A stretch of 64,000 nucleotides of DNA from DATFNV01 sp963827935 (GCA_963827935.1 CAWHCN010000017.1:806001-870000); one strand, 5' to 3'; counted from the first letter of the stretch, positions 47,098 to 55,656 are shown. Translations and numbers: made by a program. Notes: generated by a model not told the origin, from the letters alone.

Positions 47098-47922
47098 CGC
47101 GACTCCTTTTGCCGCGGGCGAGCAGGGCGTCGATCGTGGCCGCGTCGGCGGCCATCAGGGCCGACTTGAATTCTCCGAGCGTCCCCTCCACGCGACCCAG
47201 CGCCTCCAGCAGGGCCGCTCGGTTTTGCAGCAGAATGCCGGTCCAGAGCGACGGATCGCCGGCAGCGATGCGCGTGGTATCGCGGAAGCCGGTCGCGGTC
47301 AACTCGTACAACTCGGGAGAGAGGAGACCCGCCAGCGCCGACGCCAGGAGATGCGGCAGGTGGCTCGTCAGGGCCAACGCCCGATCGTGCTCTTCCGGTT
47401 GCATGAGCAGGACACGCGAGCCCAGCGCTTGCCAAAAGGCGATGGTGCGCTCCAGGGCCACTCGATCGGTCTGCGGCGTGGGTGTGACGACGGTGACACG
47501 GCCCTGGAACAGGTCGGCGTCCGCGTGCTCCGGGCCGCGCTTCTCGGAGCCCGCGAGTGGATGACTGCCGACGAACGACACGCCCGCCGGCAGTCGGCCG
47601 TCCAGGGCCCGGACAATGGCACCTTTAGTGCTGCCGGCGTCGGTCAGCAGCGTTCCCTGCGCACAATGCGCAGCGGCGACGAGGACCTGGTCGGCGATGA
47701 GGGTGACCGGCGTGCAGAATACCACGATGTCGGCCCCGCGCACGGCGGCGCCGAGATCGGTGCTCATCTCGTCGATGGCGCCGATCTGCCGGCGCGTTCG
47801 AGGGTCGCCGGTTGCCGACCCACGCCGATGACCCGGCCGACGAGGCCGCGGCGGCGAGCAGCCAACCCGATCGACCCGCCGATCAGGCCGACGCCGACGA
47901 TGGTGAGGGTGCCGATGTGCAT
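47081..47922 (-). CDS. tyrA: prephenate dehydrogenase, one frameshift
   Basis: A ~280-residue NAD-dependent prephenate dehydrogenase of tyrosine synthesis. The Rossmann start MHIGTLTIVGVGLIGGSIGL is in one frame. After a one-base change near 47790 the protein continues IGAIDEMSTDLGAAVRGADI, then VVFCTPVTLIADQVL, TDAGSTKGAIVRAL, FVGSHPLAGSEKRGPEHADA and ALALTSHLPHLLASALAGLL. It overlaps the purL start by 17 bases. Confidence 0.88.
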
Positions 47923-48028
47923 CAGCGGAGCGTGGGGGAATCCAGGGCGGGCGACGATGGGATTATAGGAGGTGCCCCGCGGGTCGCCTCACGGCGTAGC
48001 GCCGGCACGGGCGAGCAGAGTGAGGGCG

Positions 48029-48814
48029 TCAACGCCGCAGGGCATTACCCAGCCAGAAGGTGAGCCAGAAATCGTCCGGATGACGTGCTTGGGCTCGCTT
48101 CAACAAGGGCACCGTGTTCGCCTTGCTCCTCATCAGGGCCCGGGCCAGCGCGATCAGCAGGCGCGGCGACAGCTTCGCCATGTCGGCCTCACGAGCCAGC
48201 TGCTCCAGCGCCTTCGGCTTGTCCCAGGTCTCCGCGTCACGGAAGCGGTCGCTCCACTCGTCCGGCTGCGCCTGCCGGGCCACCGTGAGCTACCATGCTC
48301 GCCGCTCCCGATCCTCCGTCGCCGACGCCCAGTCATCCAGGGCGGCCACCAGCTGGTCGCGGATGATTGCATCGCGGACTCGGGTTGCCACGACCTCCGC
48401 ATCCTCCGCTGGTTGCCCTAACCCTTCCTCCCGGAAGAACGCGGCGTAATCCCGGTCGAGCCCGTGGTAGTCGATTTCACCATCGGTCATCACGGCGGCG
48501 TCGAGGCGGATGTGATCCAGTCGCTCCATCACGGCCAGATTGGCGTGTACCTGCTGGGCGCGTGCCGCCAGGTCGGCCGGTCCATCCCTGGCCCCGCGAT
48601 CGTCCGCGCGCTGCAAGGCCGTCTGGGCGTCCCGCAGGTTCCCGGTCCGCAGTGCCCGGATCGCCTCAGCTAGGTCGTCGTCCACCTTGCGGACCAGATC
48701 GTGCCGTTGCCACAGCCAACGCGCGACGCCAGCACTACACAGCAGGGTCAGGGACAACAGGGCTGCGGCCAACCCCATCGCCCGCAGGCGCCGCCTCATC
48801 GCCACGGGTCGCAT
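48029..48814 (-). pseudogene. relic of a Ser/Thr kinase C-terminal region
   Basis: The reading begins with a membrane helix (MGLAAALLSLTLLCSAGVAR) and continues through a helical region (LAEAIRALRTGNLRDAQTAL, HGLDRDYAAFFREEGLGQPA, RDQLVAALDDWASATEDRER). An in-frame TAG at about 48287-48289 is followed by the same type of sequence (WSDRFRDAETWDKPKALEQL, AQARHPDDFWLTFWLGNALR), then a stop. This is the order of the TPR-bearing tail of planctomycete kinases. The kinase domain and later repeats are missing. Confidence 0.6.
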
Positions 48815-49285
48815 CCACTCCCAGCGGGGCGATCAGGGCCAGGGTCAGGATGGTGGTTCACATGGTCGGTTCCTGGGAAGATGACCCGGCGGTGCGATCA
48901 AATAATCAGAGACCTGCGGAATCGTTTCAATTGACGTGCAACGAGGTTGCATTCCCGATGTCCTTGAGTCACACACACTTGCGCCTTCGATGGCATCTCG
49001 TTGCACGGGACACGGACACACCCCCCTTGCTCTAAAATGCAACACCCTGCCAGGGAGGAAATAGAACGACGTTATACCGATGCCTTCTCGGGGCCCGCTT
49101 GTTCCACCGCAAAGGAGAACGTATCCCACCCTGCGTGACGGACTGGCGCGGCAGCTTTGACGTGAACATACCCGCCCCGGGCGCCGACTTCAAGCAGGCA
49201 GGCTCCGCCCTGCCTCATTCCCGGTCCTCGCTCTATATCCGGTAGCCAGCTCGTTTCACGCTTGACTCGACGCGGGACGCCGGCG
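48815..49285. other. intergenic region, nothing recognised
   Basis: About 470 bases between the kinase relic and the dispersed element. The part around 48890-49060 is A/T-richer. I see no gene or RNA. Confidence 0.4.
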
Positions 49286-49404
49286 GACAATAAGGCAACC
49301 GGCGCGGGGATAGGGTGCGCGGGCGCGGTTTTCGGGCAACCGACGCCAGGATAGGAGTATGCGCGGATTTGGTTACGGCGCTATAATCCCTGTTCGCGGG
49401 CTTG
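49286..49404 (+). repeat. dispersed ~118-bp element, copy B
   Basis: It aligns with 27878-27995 over its full length. A perfect TATAAT is present at 49382-49387 in this copy only, 28 bases before the next ATG. Both copies stand immediately before the first gene of an accessory cluster with attC-like sites. Confidence 0.7.
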
Positions 49405-49414
49405 GGACAAACGT

Positions 49415-49943
49415 ATGCTCGATCTCGACTCACCGATTTGGGCCGACATCCCAGCCAGCAGCGGAATGAACAGCGCCCTTGCGGTGAGGCTGCTTCGGCA
49501 AGCTCGCGCCGGCGACGACTCAGTCTATCCGGAGCTTTATCATCAGTTGTGCCATCAGTTCACGGTTGGCGAGGTCGCGTATGTCGCGGTGCCTCACTTA
49601 GTTGACATCGCGCGAGGCATCGACGTGAGGCGACGTGTTTGGCCTCTCTGTATCGTCGGCACGGTGGAAGCTGCGCAGGAATTCGTACCATGAAAGCGCT
49701 CCTCCAATTCGTGAACAGTGGCGAGCGGAGTACCTCGCGGCGAATGCGGAGGCGTTGAGATTAGCCGCGAATGCGCTGGAACGCGTCGGTTGGCCGCCGT
49801 CGGATTCGCAGGAATTGCTCGCCACTTTGGCGGCGCTCCACGGCCACACCAATTTGGCAATGCACTTGTTTCTTCAGGGCGGCGTGACGGAACTCTCTTG
49901 CCCAATGTGCGGCGAGTACATCGAGTACGGAGAGTCGGTTTGA
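49415..49943 (+). CDS. hypothetical protein of cassette-like cluster, one frameshift
   Basis: A ~175-residue cytosolic protein (LRQARAGDDSVYPELYHQLC, FTVGEVAYVAVPHLVDIARG). After one missing base near 49690 it continues REQWRAEYLAANAEALRLAA and LHGHTNLAMHLFLQGGVTEL. The C-terminus has a CPMCGEY motif, possibly a metal site. No domain of known function is recognised. The stop is directly followed by an attC-like hairpin. Confidence 0.6.
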
Positions 49944-49947
49944 GCCG

Positions 49948-50040
49948 CGAACCAGCCGTTGCACCTGACCGCGGCGGCATTACGGTTTTTCAGGGTTCAA
50001 CGTCTCACCAGCCGCCGCGGCAGGTGAACTTGGTCGTTCG
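49948..50040 (+). other. attC-like recombination site candidate 3
   Basis: CGAACCA (49948-49954) is followed by CACCTG (49962-49967), one extra A (49968) and CCGCGGCGGC (49969-49978). A 32-base middle then leads to the exact complements GCCGCCGCGG (50011-50020) and CAGGTG (50021-50026), and a GTTCG box ends at 50040. The 16-bp stem has a single extrahelical base at the same site as candidates 4 and 5, although the stem sequence differs. The site begins 4 bases after the stop codon. Confidence 0.65.
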
Positions 50041-50118
50041 ATACCATGTAGGCAACGGGGTATCGGAGGTGGTACAAGTCTCCGTCAGGTAGGACACCCT
50101 TAACCTGATCACGGAGAC
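50039..50118 (+). ncRNA. candidate IS110 bridge RNA region
   Basis: Directly upstream of the IS110 transposase there are two hairpins. The first is CGATACC/GGTATCG (50039-50045 with 50059-50065). The second is GTCTCCGT/ACGGAGAC (50078-50085 with 50111-50118), extended by CAGGT/ACCTG with a 3-base bulge. IS110-group elements carry a structured guide ('bridge') RNA in this end. This is inferred from position and structure only. Confidence 0.35.
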
Positions 50119-50124
50119 CGAAGA

Positions 50125-51295
50125 ATGGCTACGACAAAGACCCTGTATGTCGCCTTCGAGCTGGGCCAGGACAAGTGGCTGCTGGGCTTCGCGACCGAGG
50201 CTGCCGAGAAGCCGCGCATCCGCTCGATGCCGGCACGCAGCCTGGCCAAACTGCAGGAGGAGATCGCCAAGGCCAAGGCCCGCTTTGGACTGCCCGGGGA
50301 CGCTCCGGTCCGCACCTGCTACGAGGCGGGCCGCGACGGGTTCTGGCTGCACCGGGCCCTGACGGCTCGCGGCATCGACAATGTCATCGTGGACTCCAGC
50401 TCCATCGAGGTGGACCGGCGCAGCAAGCGGATCAAGACCGATCCGGTGGACGCGGCCAAGCTGCTCAACCTGCTGTGCCGTTATCACGGCGGCGAGCGCA
50501 AGGTGTGGCGGGTGGTGCAGGTGCCGGCTGTGGCCGACGAGGACGGTCGGCAACTGCACCGCGGGCTGAAGGACCTGCAACGGCAGCAGACGGAGTGCAG
50601 CAACCGCATCCTGGGCCTCTTGGCGTCGCAGGGTCTGACGGCGGCGGTGGACGCCGACTTGCGCACGACGTTGGCGGGTCTGCGCGACTGGGCCGATCGG
50701 CCGCTGCCGGCGGGTTTGCAGCAGCGGATTCTGCAGGAGTTCGCGGTGTGGGAGGCGTTGCACCGGCAGGTGCGCGACGCGGCCAACGAGCAAGAGCGAC
50801 GTTTGCGCGAGGACAAGGCGCCGTACCTGGACCAGGTGCGTCGGCTGATGGGTCTGAAGGCGGTTGGCGTGCGCAGTGCCTGGATCTTGGTGATGGAGCT
50901 GTTCGCTGGCGGGGCATCCGGAACGGCAAGGAACTGGGGGCGTTGGTGGGTCTGGTGCCGATGCCGTACAACAGCGGCCAAAGCGAGCGTGAGCAGGGGA
51001 TCAGCAAGGCGGGCAACAAGCACGTGCGGGCGTTGATCGTGGAGCTGGCCTGGCTGTGGTTGCGTTGGCAGCCGGGGAGTGCATGAGTCAGTGGTACGCG
51101 CGGCGTTTCGGCGGAGGAAACAAGCGCGCGCGGAAGGTGGGGATCGTGGCCCTGGCGCGGAAGCTGCTGATCGCCTTGTGGCGATACCTGGAGCACGGGG
51201 AGCTGCCGGTGGGAGCGGTGGAGAAGGACTGGCGTCTGCTAGTGGATTCGACGGCGCGGCGTCATGCGAAGGAGGCGGCAGCGGTGGTGGTGTGA
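50125..51295 (+). mobile_element. IS110 family transposase (insertion sequence), two frameshifts
   Basis: The transposase is ~390 residues. The N-terminal DEDD RuvC-like domain reads LYVAFELGQDKWLLGF, TCYEAGRDGFWLHRAL and IKTDPVDAAKLLNLL; the first acidic residue is Glu. The C-terminal Transposase_20 part follows a frame change near 50912 (GKELGALVGLVPMPYNSGQS, GISKAGNKHVRALIVELAWL). After another change near 51085 it reads SQWYARRFGGGNKRARKVGI. IS110 elements insert without terminal inverted repeats or target duplications, so its ends cannot be set precisely. The left end seems to abut an attC-like site. Confidence 0.8.
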
Positions 51296-51627
51296 GGTGA
51301 GGTGTGGTGCGCTGGTGTGAGCGACAAGAGCGATCCGATGAGGATCTGATAGCACGGCAACAGCCGTCGCTGGGGTAGGGGCTGAGGGGTCGGAGAGAGC
51401 CGCCGTTGTGCCGCCGGGTGATCCTGCGAAGGCACCGTTCGTTCGATGGGTGGGCTCTTGCTTGTGGCGTGCCGGACGCCAGTGGGCGTATACGGTAGCA
51501 GGTGCCTGGGACCGTGGCCGGTCCCACACGGATAGACGGTAGTCCGGGCGTTCGTGCCTGGACCGAGACACGCCAGCCGACCGGAGTATGTGGCCCGTGC
51601 CGCGGTGGTGGTTCCGCGTGTGAGGAA
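51296..51627. other. region after IS110, no gene recognised
   Basis: About 330 bases that may contain the right end of the insertion sequence. I see no reading frame with protein character. Confidence 0.35.
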
Positions 51628-51695
51628 GCATTCTTTCTCCGCCGCCGCTCTCCCCCCGCTCTCGTGAGGGGAGAGCGGCGGCGGAGAAAGAATGC
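51628..51695. repeat. perfect palindrome, 28-bp arms, 12-nt loop
   Basis: Arms 51628-51655 and 51668-51695 are exact reverse complements, beginning GCATTCTTTCTCC. No other copy is seen in the window. Confidence 0.88.
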
Positions 51696-51742
51696 TGGGC
51701 AGAGAGCGGCGGGGAGGCGGTCAGCGAACGGCAGGAGGCCGG

Positions 51743-51898
51743 CGGCGTGGACGGAGCGCGCCGGCCGGGACAAAGTGAAAAAGATGCCTGATGGGGCTTG
51801 ACTGTCAACCTCATAGACGGCGGCGTGGACGGAGCGCGCCGGCCGGGACAAAGTGAAAAAGATGCCTGATGGGGCTTGACTGTCAACCTCATAGACGG
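51743..51898 (+). repeat. tandem duplication, 2 x 78 bp
   Basis: 51743-51820 and 51821-51898 are identical. The unit ends 42 bases before the PD-(D/E)XK gene and contains no gene. Confidence 0.92.
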
Positions 51899-51940
51899 CG
51901 GCTTGATCCTGGCGCTTCCCCTAATTGTTGGCCCGGTGCC

Positions 51941-53193
51941 ATGAGTGAATCGGACCTCATCGAACGGCTCACGGGCGTCGACGAATATGACGCGTTGAAG
52001 AAGTTGACCCCGACTTTCAACCTCTTCAACCTTTTGGACGACGCCCTGCGCAGCCGGCTTGGTCGCGCATTTTCTCCGGATTGCTCGACTCGACGCATTC
52101 TCATGGATTGGGGGAGCGAGGTTTTCGTGAGTGGTTGAAGCTGATTGATCGCGAGATTGGCAAAAACGGGACGGCGCTGCCCGATGCGTTTCGCAACCTG
52201 CCCAGTGGACTGATTTTCAGAACATCGTGCGAATATTCCACTCCAGCAGGCCGGCGAATAGACATCCTGGCGCGAATCCTCGATCGAAAACATCGAGTCA
52301 TCGGCGCCGTTGGAATTGAAAACAAACTCGAAAGCCCCGAACAGCCGTCCCAGGTGTGCGACTACCAAGCCGCTCTTTGCGAGGTTTTTCCGAAGGCGAA
52401 TCGGCTGATTGTATACTTGACTCCCGATGGAAGGAAACCCACGACGGCGGACCCGCTGTCCAAATGCCCGTATGTGTCGGCTTCGTACCGAACGATGGTT
52501 GAGACTTGCCGAACACTCGAGCCAAGCGCCCAACCAAGGGTTGCCGCCCTATTGGAGAGTTTGGCAGAGGAAATCGAATCAACCGTCCTGGGCGAGACCA
52601 AGATGAAGGCTCAAGCGAAAGCTCTGCTCGCGAAGTTATGGTCGGACCCTGGCCACCGGCAGGCGCTACGGCTTATTGCTGAGTGCATTCCGACCCCTCG
52701 GAAACTCTGGGAAACAGGGTTGATCCAACAGATCGCAAAACAGGCGGGCTTCTTTGGACTCGTGCTGGATCTGGCGAATGATGAGTTGAGCGTTTTCTAT
52801 CCGAACAAGAACGCGAGCCCGCAGGAGATCAAACTCTGGTTCGGAGGCGAAATCAGCGAACAAGCCAGCCGTCTCGGTTTTCGGCTGTGCTATATGCTCC
52901 ATTGCAGCGACAGAAATCCGAACGTCGGGAGTGAGTTTTCATTGCGCCTGATGGCGTGGTGTGACTCGGCACAAGCTAAGCAGCGGCTGAAAAAAAGTGG
53001 TTTAGAAGGTATCCTACCGCCAAGCGGCAAACACAGGAATTGGAGTTCTTGGGAGAACATCTGGACGGGCGGAGCCTACATCCTCCAAGACCTCGATGCC
53101 ATCGACTTGAAGGGTATGGCGAAGCTCGTCGTGGATGATGCTCGGCGAACTTACCCAACGGTTGCGAAAAAACTTGCGGGATTCGGCAAGTGA
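51941..53193 (+). CDS. PD-(D/E)XK nuclease superfamily protein, one frameshift
   Basis: A ~417-residue protein with a restriction-type nuclease core. After a one-base change near 52077 it reads LLDSTHSHGLGERGFREWLK, a typical start of the PDDEXK_4 group. Then RRIDILARILDRKHRVIGAV supplies the Asp, and IENKLESPEQPSQVCDYQAA the E-x-K followed by Q..DY. The C-terminal ~200 residues (LTRL-type region with IPTPRKLWETGLIQQIAKQA) are unrecognised. Such stand-alone nucleases are often defence genes. The region is less GC-rich than its neighbours. An attC-like hairpin follows. Confidence 0.7.
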
Positions 53194-53210
53194 AAAGAGA
53201 ATGCCGCCGG

Positions 53211-53305
53211 CGAACCAACGGATGAAGCTGACCGGGGCCGCCATCCTGGTTTCGCGCGGCATGAAGGTCTTGCAGGCGGCCCCGGCAGCTTATCCTTATC
53301 GTTAT
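53211..53305 (+). other. attC-like recombination site candidate 4
   Basis: CGAACCA (53211-53217), AAGCTG (53225-53230), an extrahelical A (53231) and CCGGGGCCGCC (53232-53242) are followed by a 32-base middle. The exact complements GGCGGCCCCGG (53275-53285) and CAGCTT (53286-53291) and a GTTAT box (53301-53305) complete the site. It lies 17 bases past the nuclease stop and 17 bases before the next gene. Confidence 0.65.
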
Positions 53306-53322
53306 GCAACAGAGACTATCCG

Positions 53323-53748
53323 ATGTCCATGGAACTCCACGTAGTGGTCGAAGACTCTCGGCTGCCTGATGTGCGTCGATGGCAGGAGTGCATCAACGCG
53401 TTGGGATTCAACGTCACCCTCGACCCAACCCTATCGGTGCGTGAAAGCAAGGGCTTTCTCCCTTGCACATTCAGAGGCCGGAAAAGCGGATTCGAGTTTG
53501 TCATCTGGCCTGCGTCGGACATCGCTGTGTCGTATCCGGAATTCGAACAGCGGTTCAAAGCTCGTGATGCCTCGGCTAACTTTCGTTGGGGTGGCGACAT
53601 GGTCGAAATGGCTTGCGCGCTCATTGCGTCGGCCGCACTCGCAACGCTGTGTGATGGCCTGTGGTTCGACCCACAAGAGGGCATCTGTTTGAATCCGCCG
53701 GAAGCGCTGGAGCAGGTCAAGGCAGATATCGCAGCCGCAGAACTCTGA
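53323..53748 (+). CDS. hypothetical protein of cassette-like cluster
   Basis: A 141-residue soluble protein (MELHVVVEDSRLPDVRRWQE, FVIWPASDIAVSYPEFEQRF, CALIASAALATLCDGLWFDP). A second ATG at 53329 is possible. No recognised domain. It has no hairpin of its own and may share a cassette with the following toxin pair. Confidence 0.6.
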   Translation: MSMELHVVVEDSRLPDVRRWQECINALGFNVTLDPTLSVRESKGFLPCTFRGRKSGFEFVIWPASDIAVSYPEFEQRFKARDASANFRWGGDMVEMACALIASAALATLCDGLWFDPQEGICLNPPEALEQVKADIAAAEL

Positions 53749-53845
53749 TAGTCTGCCGAGCGACTGTTGCATAAGGAGCGGCAACGGGGACAGCGTGGAT
53801 TTATTGTCTGTTGCTATTTGACTACCCTCCGAAGCCAGCCAGGCA

Positions 53846-54322
53846 ATGACTATGGAATCGGTCTACTTGGAAACAACGTTCATCAGTTATCTCGTCGCAC
53901 GTCCCAGTCGTGACCTGCTGGTTGCCGCACATCAACAGATCACGCAGGACTGGTGGGCGAACCGACGCGGCGAATTCGCGTGCTCGGTTTCACAGGTCGT
54001 CATCGATGAAGCCTCAGTGGGCGATCCCTCGGAAGTGCGAAAGCGACTCGCGATCGTTGGCGGCCTGCCGACTCTTGCGCTCACGGATGAGGCGAATGCA
54101 TTGACAAAGGCCATCATGGCGTCTGGCGTCCTTCCGCCACACGTTGTCCGCGACGCAGCCCATGTTGCCGTGGCGGCGGTTCACGCGGTAGACTTTCTGC
54201 TAACCTGGAATTGCAAGCACTTGGCAAACGCACAAATCGCGCGAAGAATAGCAGTGGTGTGCGAGAAGGTGGGCCGCAAAATGCCAATTATCTGTACACC
54301 AGAAGAACTCATGGGAGATTAG
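53846..54322 (+). CDS. PIN-domain VapC-like toxin
   Basis: A 158-residue PIN-fold ribonuclease-type protein: VYLETTFISYLVARPSRDLL carries the first acidic residue region and a Ser/Thr. FACSVSQVVIDEASVGDPSE, VVRDAAHVAVAAVHAVDFLL and TWNCKHLANAQIARRIAVVC with PIICTPEELMG complete the family. VapC toxins cleave specific RNAs. The partner antitoxin is probably the overlapping-spaced gene 4 bases downstream. An ATG at 53852 is an alternative start. Confidence 0.75.
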   Translation: MTMESVYLETTFISYLVARPSRDLLVAAHQQITQDWWANRRGEFACSVSQVVIDEASVGDPSEVRKRLAIVGGLPTLALTDEANALTKAIMASGVLPPHVVRDAAHVAVAAVHAVDFLLTWNCKHLANAQIARRIAVVCEKVGRKMPIICTPEELMGD

Positions 54323-54326
54323 AGTC

Positions 54327-54557
54327 ATGTGGGAAGACCCTATTGTCGCGGAAGTCCATCGAATCCGCGAGATGCTGGCCGCGCGATTTAATTTTGACAT
54401 CGATGCAATCTTCGCGGACATGCAGGCGCGTCAAGCCGCCTTGGGTGACAGGCTTGTGTTACCAAGGAAGCAGGCCGAACCATCGGCTGAAGCTGACCGG
54501 GGCCGCCATTCCGGTCCTGCCGGGTCCACGTCGTCTGAGGCGGCCCCGGCAGCTTAG
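54327..54557 (+). CDS. small partner (antitoxin-like) of the PIN-domain toxin
   Basis: About 45 residues of protein-like sequence (MWEDPIVAEVHRIREMLAAR, FNFDIDAIFADMQARQAALG). The rest of the frame (QAEPSAEADRGRHSG...) is encoded by the attC-like hairpin, so the C-terminus is the recombination site read as protein. Small proteins starting W.DPIV.EV follow PIN toxins of this type. It lies 4 bases after the toxin. Confidence 0.6.
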   Translation: MWEDPIVAEVHRIREMLAARFNFDIDAIFADMQARQAALGDRLVLPRKQAEPSAEADRGRHSGPAGSTSSEAAPAA

Positions 54558-54569
54558 CCCAATCGTTAC
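54476..54569 (+). other. attC-like recombination site candidate 5
   Basis: CGAACCA (54476-54482), AAGCTG (54490-54495), extrahelical A (54496) and CCGGGGCCGCC (54497-54507) precede a 31-base middle. The exact complements lie at 54539-54549 and 54550-54555, with a GTTAC box at 54565-54569. The stem is the same as in candidate 4, but the middle differs. Confidence 0.65.
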
Positions 54570-54575
54570 GGTGAA

Positions 54576-54892
54576 TCATCGCTCGACGGCAACTTCGTCG
54601 CCGGCCTGTACCACGACCTGCTGGGCGCAAGCCGGACGCGACGGGTCTGAACGGCTGGGTGGCCGATCTGGCGGACGGCATGACGCGCCAACAGGTCGCG
54701 GACGGTTTCCTGACCAGCCTGGAATACCAGACAAAGCTGGTGACCAGCTACTACGGCCAGTTCCTGCAACGTGCCCCCGACCCCGTCGGGCTGACCGGCT
54801 GGATCAATGCTCTCAAGAAGGGGACGACGGACGAACAGGTGATCACCGGCTTCCTGGCCAGCACGGAGTTCTGGGACCGGTTCGTGCTGTAG
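54576..54892 (+). pseudogene. C-terminal fragment of a DUF4214 protein
   Basis: The fragment reads NFVAGLYHDLLG, shifts near 54632, then GLNGWVADLADGMTRQQVAD, GFLTSLEYQTKLVTSYYGQF and GLTGWINALKKGTTDEQVIT. These are two DUF4214 (phycobilisome-linker-like) repeats found at the end of large surface proteins. Everything before them is missing, and the break lies at the end of the attC-like site. Confidence 0.65.
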
Positions 54893-54893
54893 A

Positions 54894-54918
54894 AGCCGCG
54901 GATCTACGATCCGCGGCT
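54894..54918. terminator. small palindrome, 11-bp arms, 3-nt loop
   Basis: agccgcggatc and its complement flank tac. It follows the DUF4214 stop immediately and precedes upp by 63 bases, a plausible terminator. Confidence 0.6.
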
Positions 54919-54981
54919 AAACTGCTTGACCGGTCGGGCGCGGCTGGTACACTCGACACCGCGCCCTACCGGAGTGTTGTC

Positions 54982-55611
54982 ATGGCCGCTGCCGTCCACG
55001 TTTCCCGGCACCCCTTGGTCCAGGATGCCCTGGCCGTGCTGCGCGATGTGCGGACGCCACCACCCGAGTTTCGCGGCGCCGTGCGCGACCTGGCCCGGCT
55101 GCTGTTCTACGAGGCGACAGCCGAACTGCGCCTGGTTCCGGGGACGGTGCGCACGCCACTGGCGGAATGTCCCACTCTGCGGATCGCCGAAGTGGTCGGT
55201 CTGGTCCCCATCCTGCGGGCGGGACTGGGGATGGCGGAGGCGATGCTGGAAGTGCTGCCGTCGGCCCAGGTCTGGCACCTGGGGCTGTACCGCGATCACG
55301 AGACGGCTCTGCCGGTGACGTACTACAGCAAGCTGCCCGCCCAGCCGCGCATGGACCTGGCGGTGGTCGTCGATCCGATGCTGGCCACGGGGGGCTCGGC
55401 GATCGCGGCACTGGACCTCCTCTGGAAATCCGGCGTGCGCCGGGCGGTCTTTGTCGGTTTGATCGCGGCTCCGGAAGGGGTCCAGGCGCTCCAGGCCGCC
55501 CACGCCGACGTGCCGATCTACCTGGCTGCGCTCGACAGCCACCTCGACGAGAACAAATACATCGTGCCGGGACTGGGCGACGCGGGTGACCGGCAGTTCG
55601 CGACGGAGTGA
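54982..55611 (+). CDS. upp: uracil phosphoribosyltransferase
   Basis: A 209-residue UPRT converting uracil and PRPP to UMP in pyrimidine salvage. Visible are HPLVQDALAVLRDVRTPPPE, VVGLVPILRAGLGMAEAMLE (the uracil-family loop), the PRPP-binding motif VVVDPMLATGGSAIAALDLL and the C-terminal uracil-binding YIVPGLGDAGDRQFATE. The length is normal. The gene is followed by a palindrome. Confidence 0.92.
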   Translation: MAAAVHVSRHPLVQDALAVLRDVRTPPPEFRGAVRDLARLLFYEATAELRLVPGTVRTPLAECPTLRIAEVVGLVPILRAGLGMAEAMLEVLPSAQVWHLGLYRDHETALPVTYYSKLPAQPRMDLAVVVDPMLATGGSAIAALDLLWKSGVRRAVFVGLIAAPEGVQALQAAHADVPIYLAALDSHLDENKYIVPGLGDAGDRQFATE

Positions 55612-55614
55612 TTT

Positions 55615-55647
55615 GTTTAGCCGCCGCCCTACGGGCGGCGGCTAAAC
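55615..55647. terminator. palindrome identical to that at 8386 except one loop base
   Basis: It lies 4 bases past the upp stop and 9 bases from the end of the convergent pilin-like gene. The arms are 15 bp with a tac loop. Confidence 0.75.
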
Positions 55648-55656
55648 GAGCGCGCC

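Noticed and set aside
53211..54569. Classic transposon terminal inverted repeats from the paired hairpins
   Set aside because: Both hairpins are in the same orientation, each internally symmetric, with no transposase between them.
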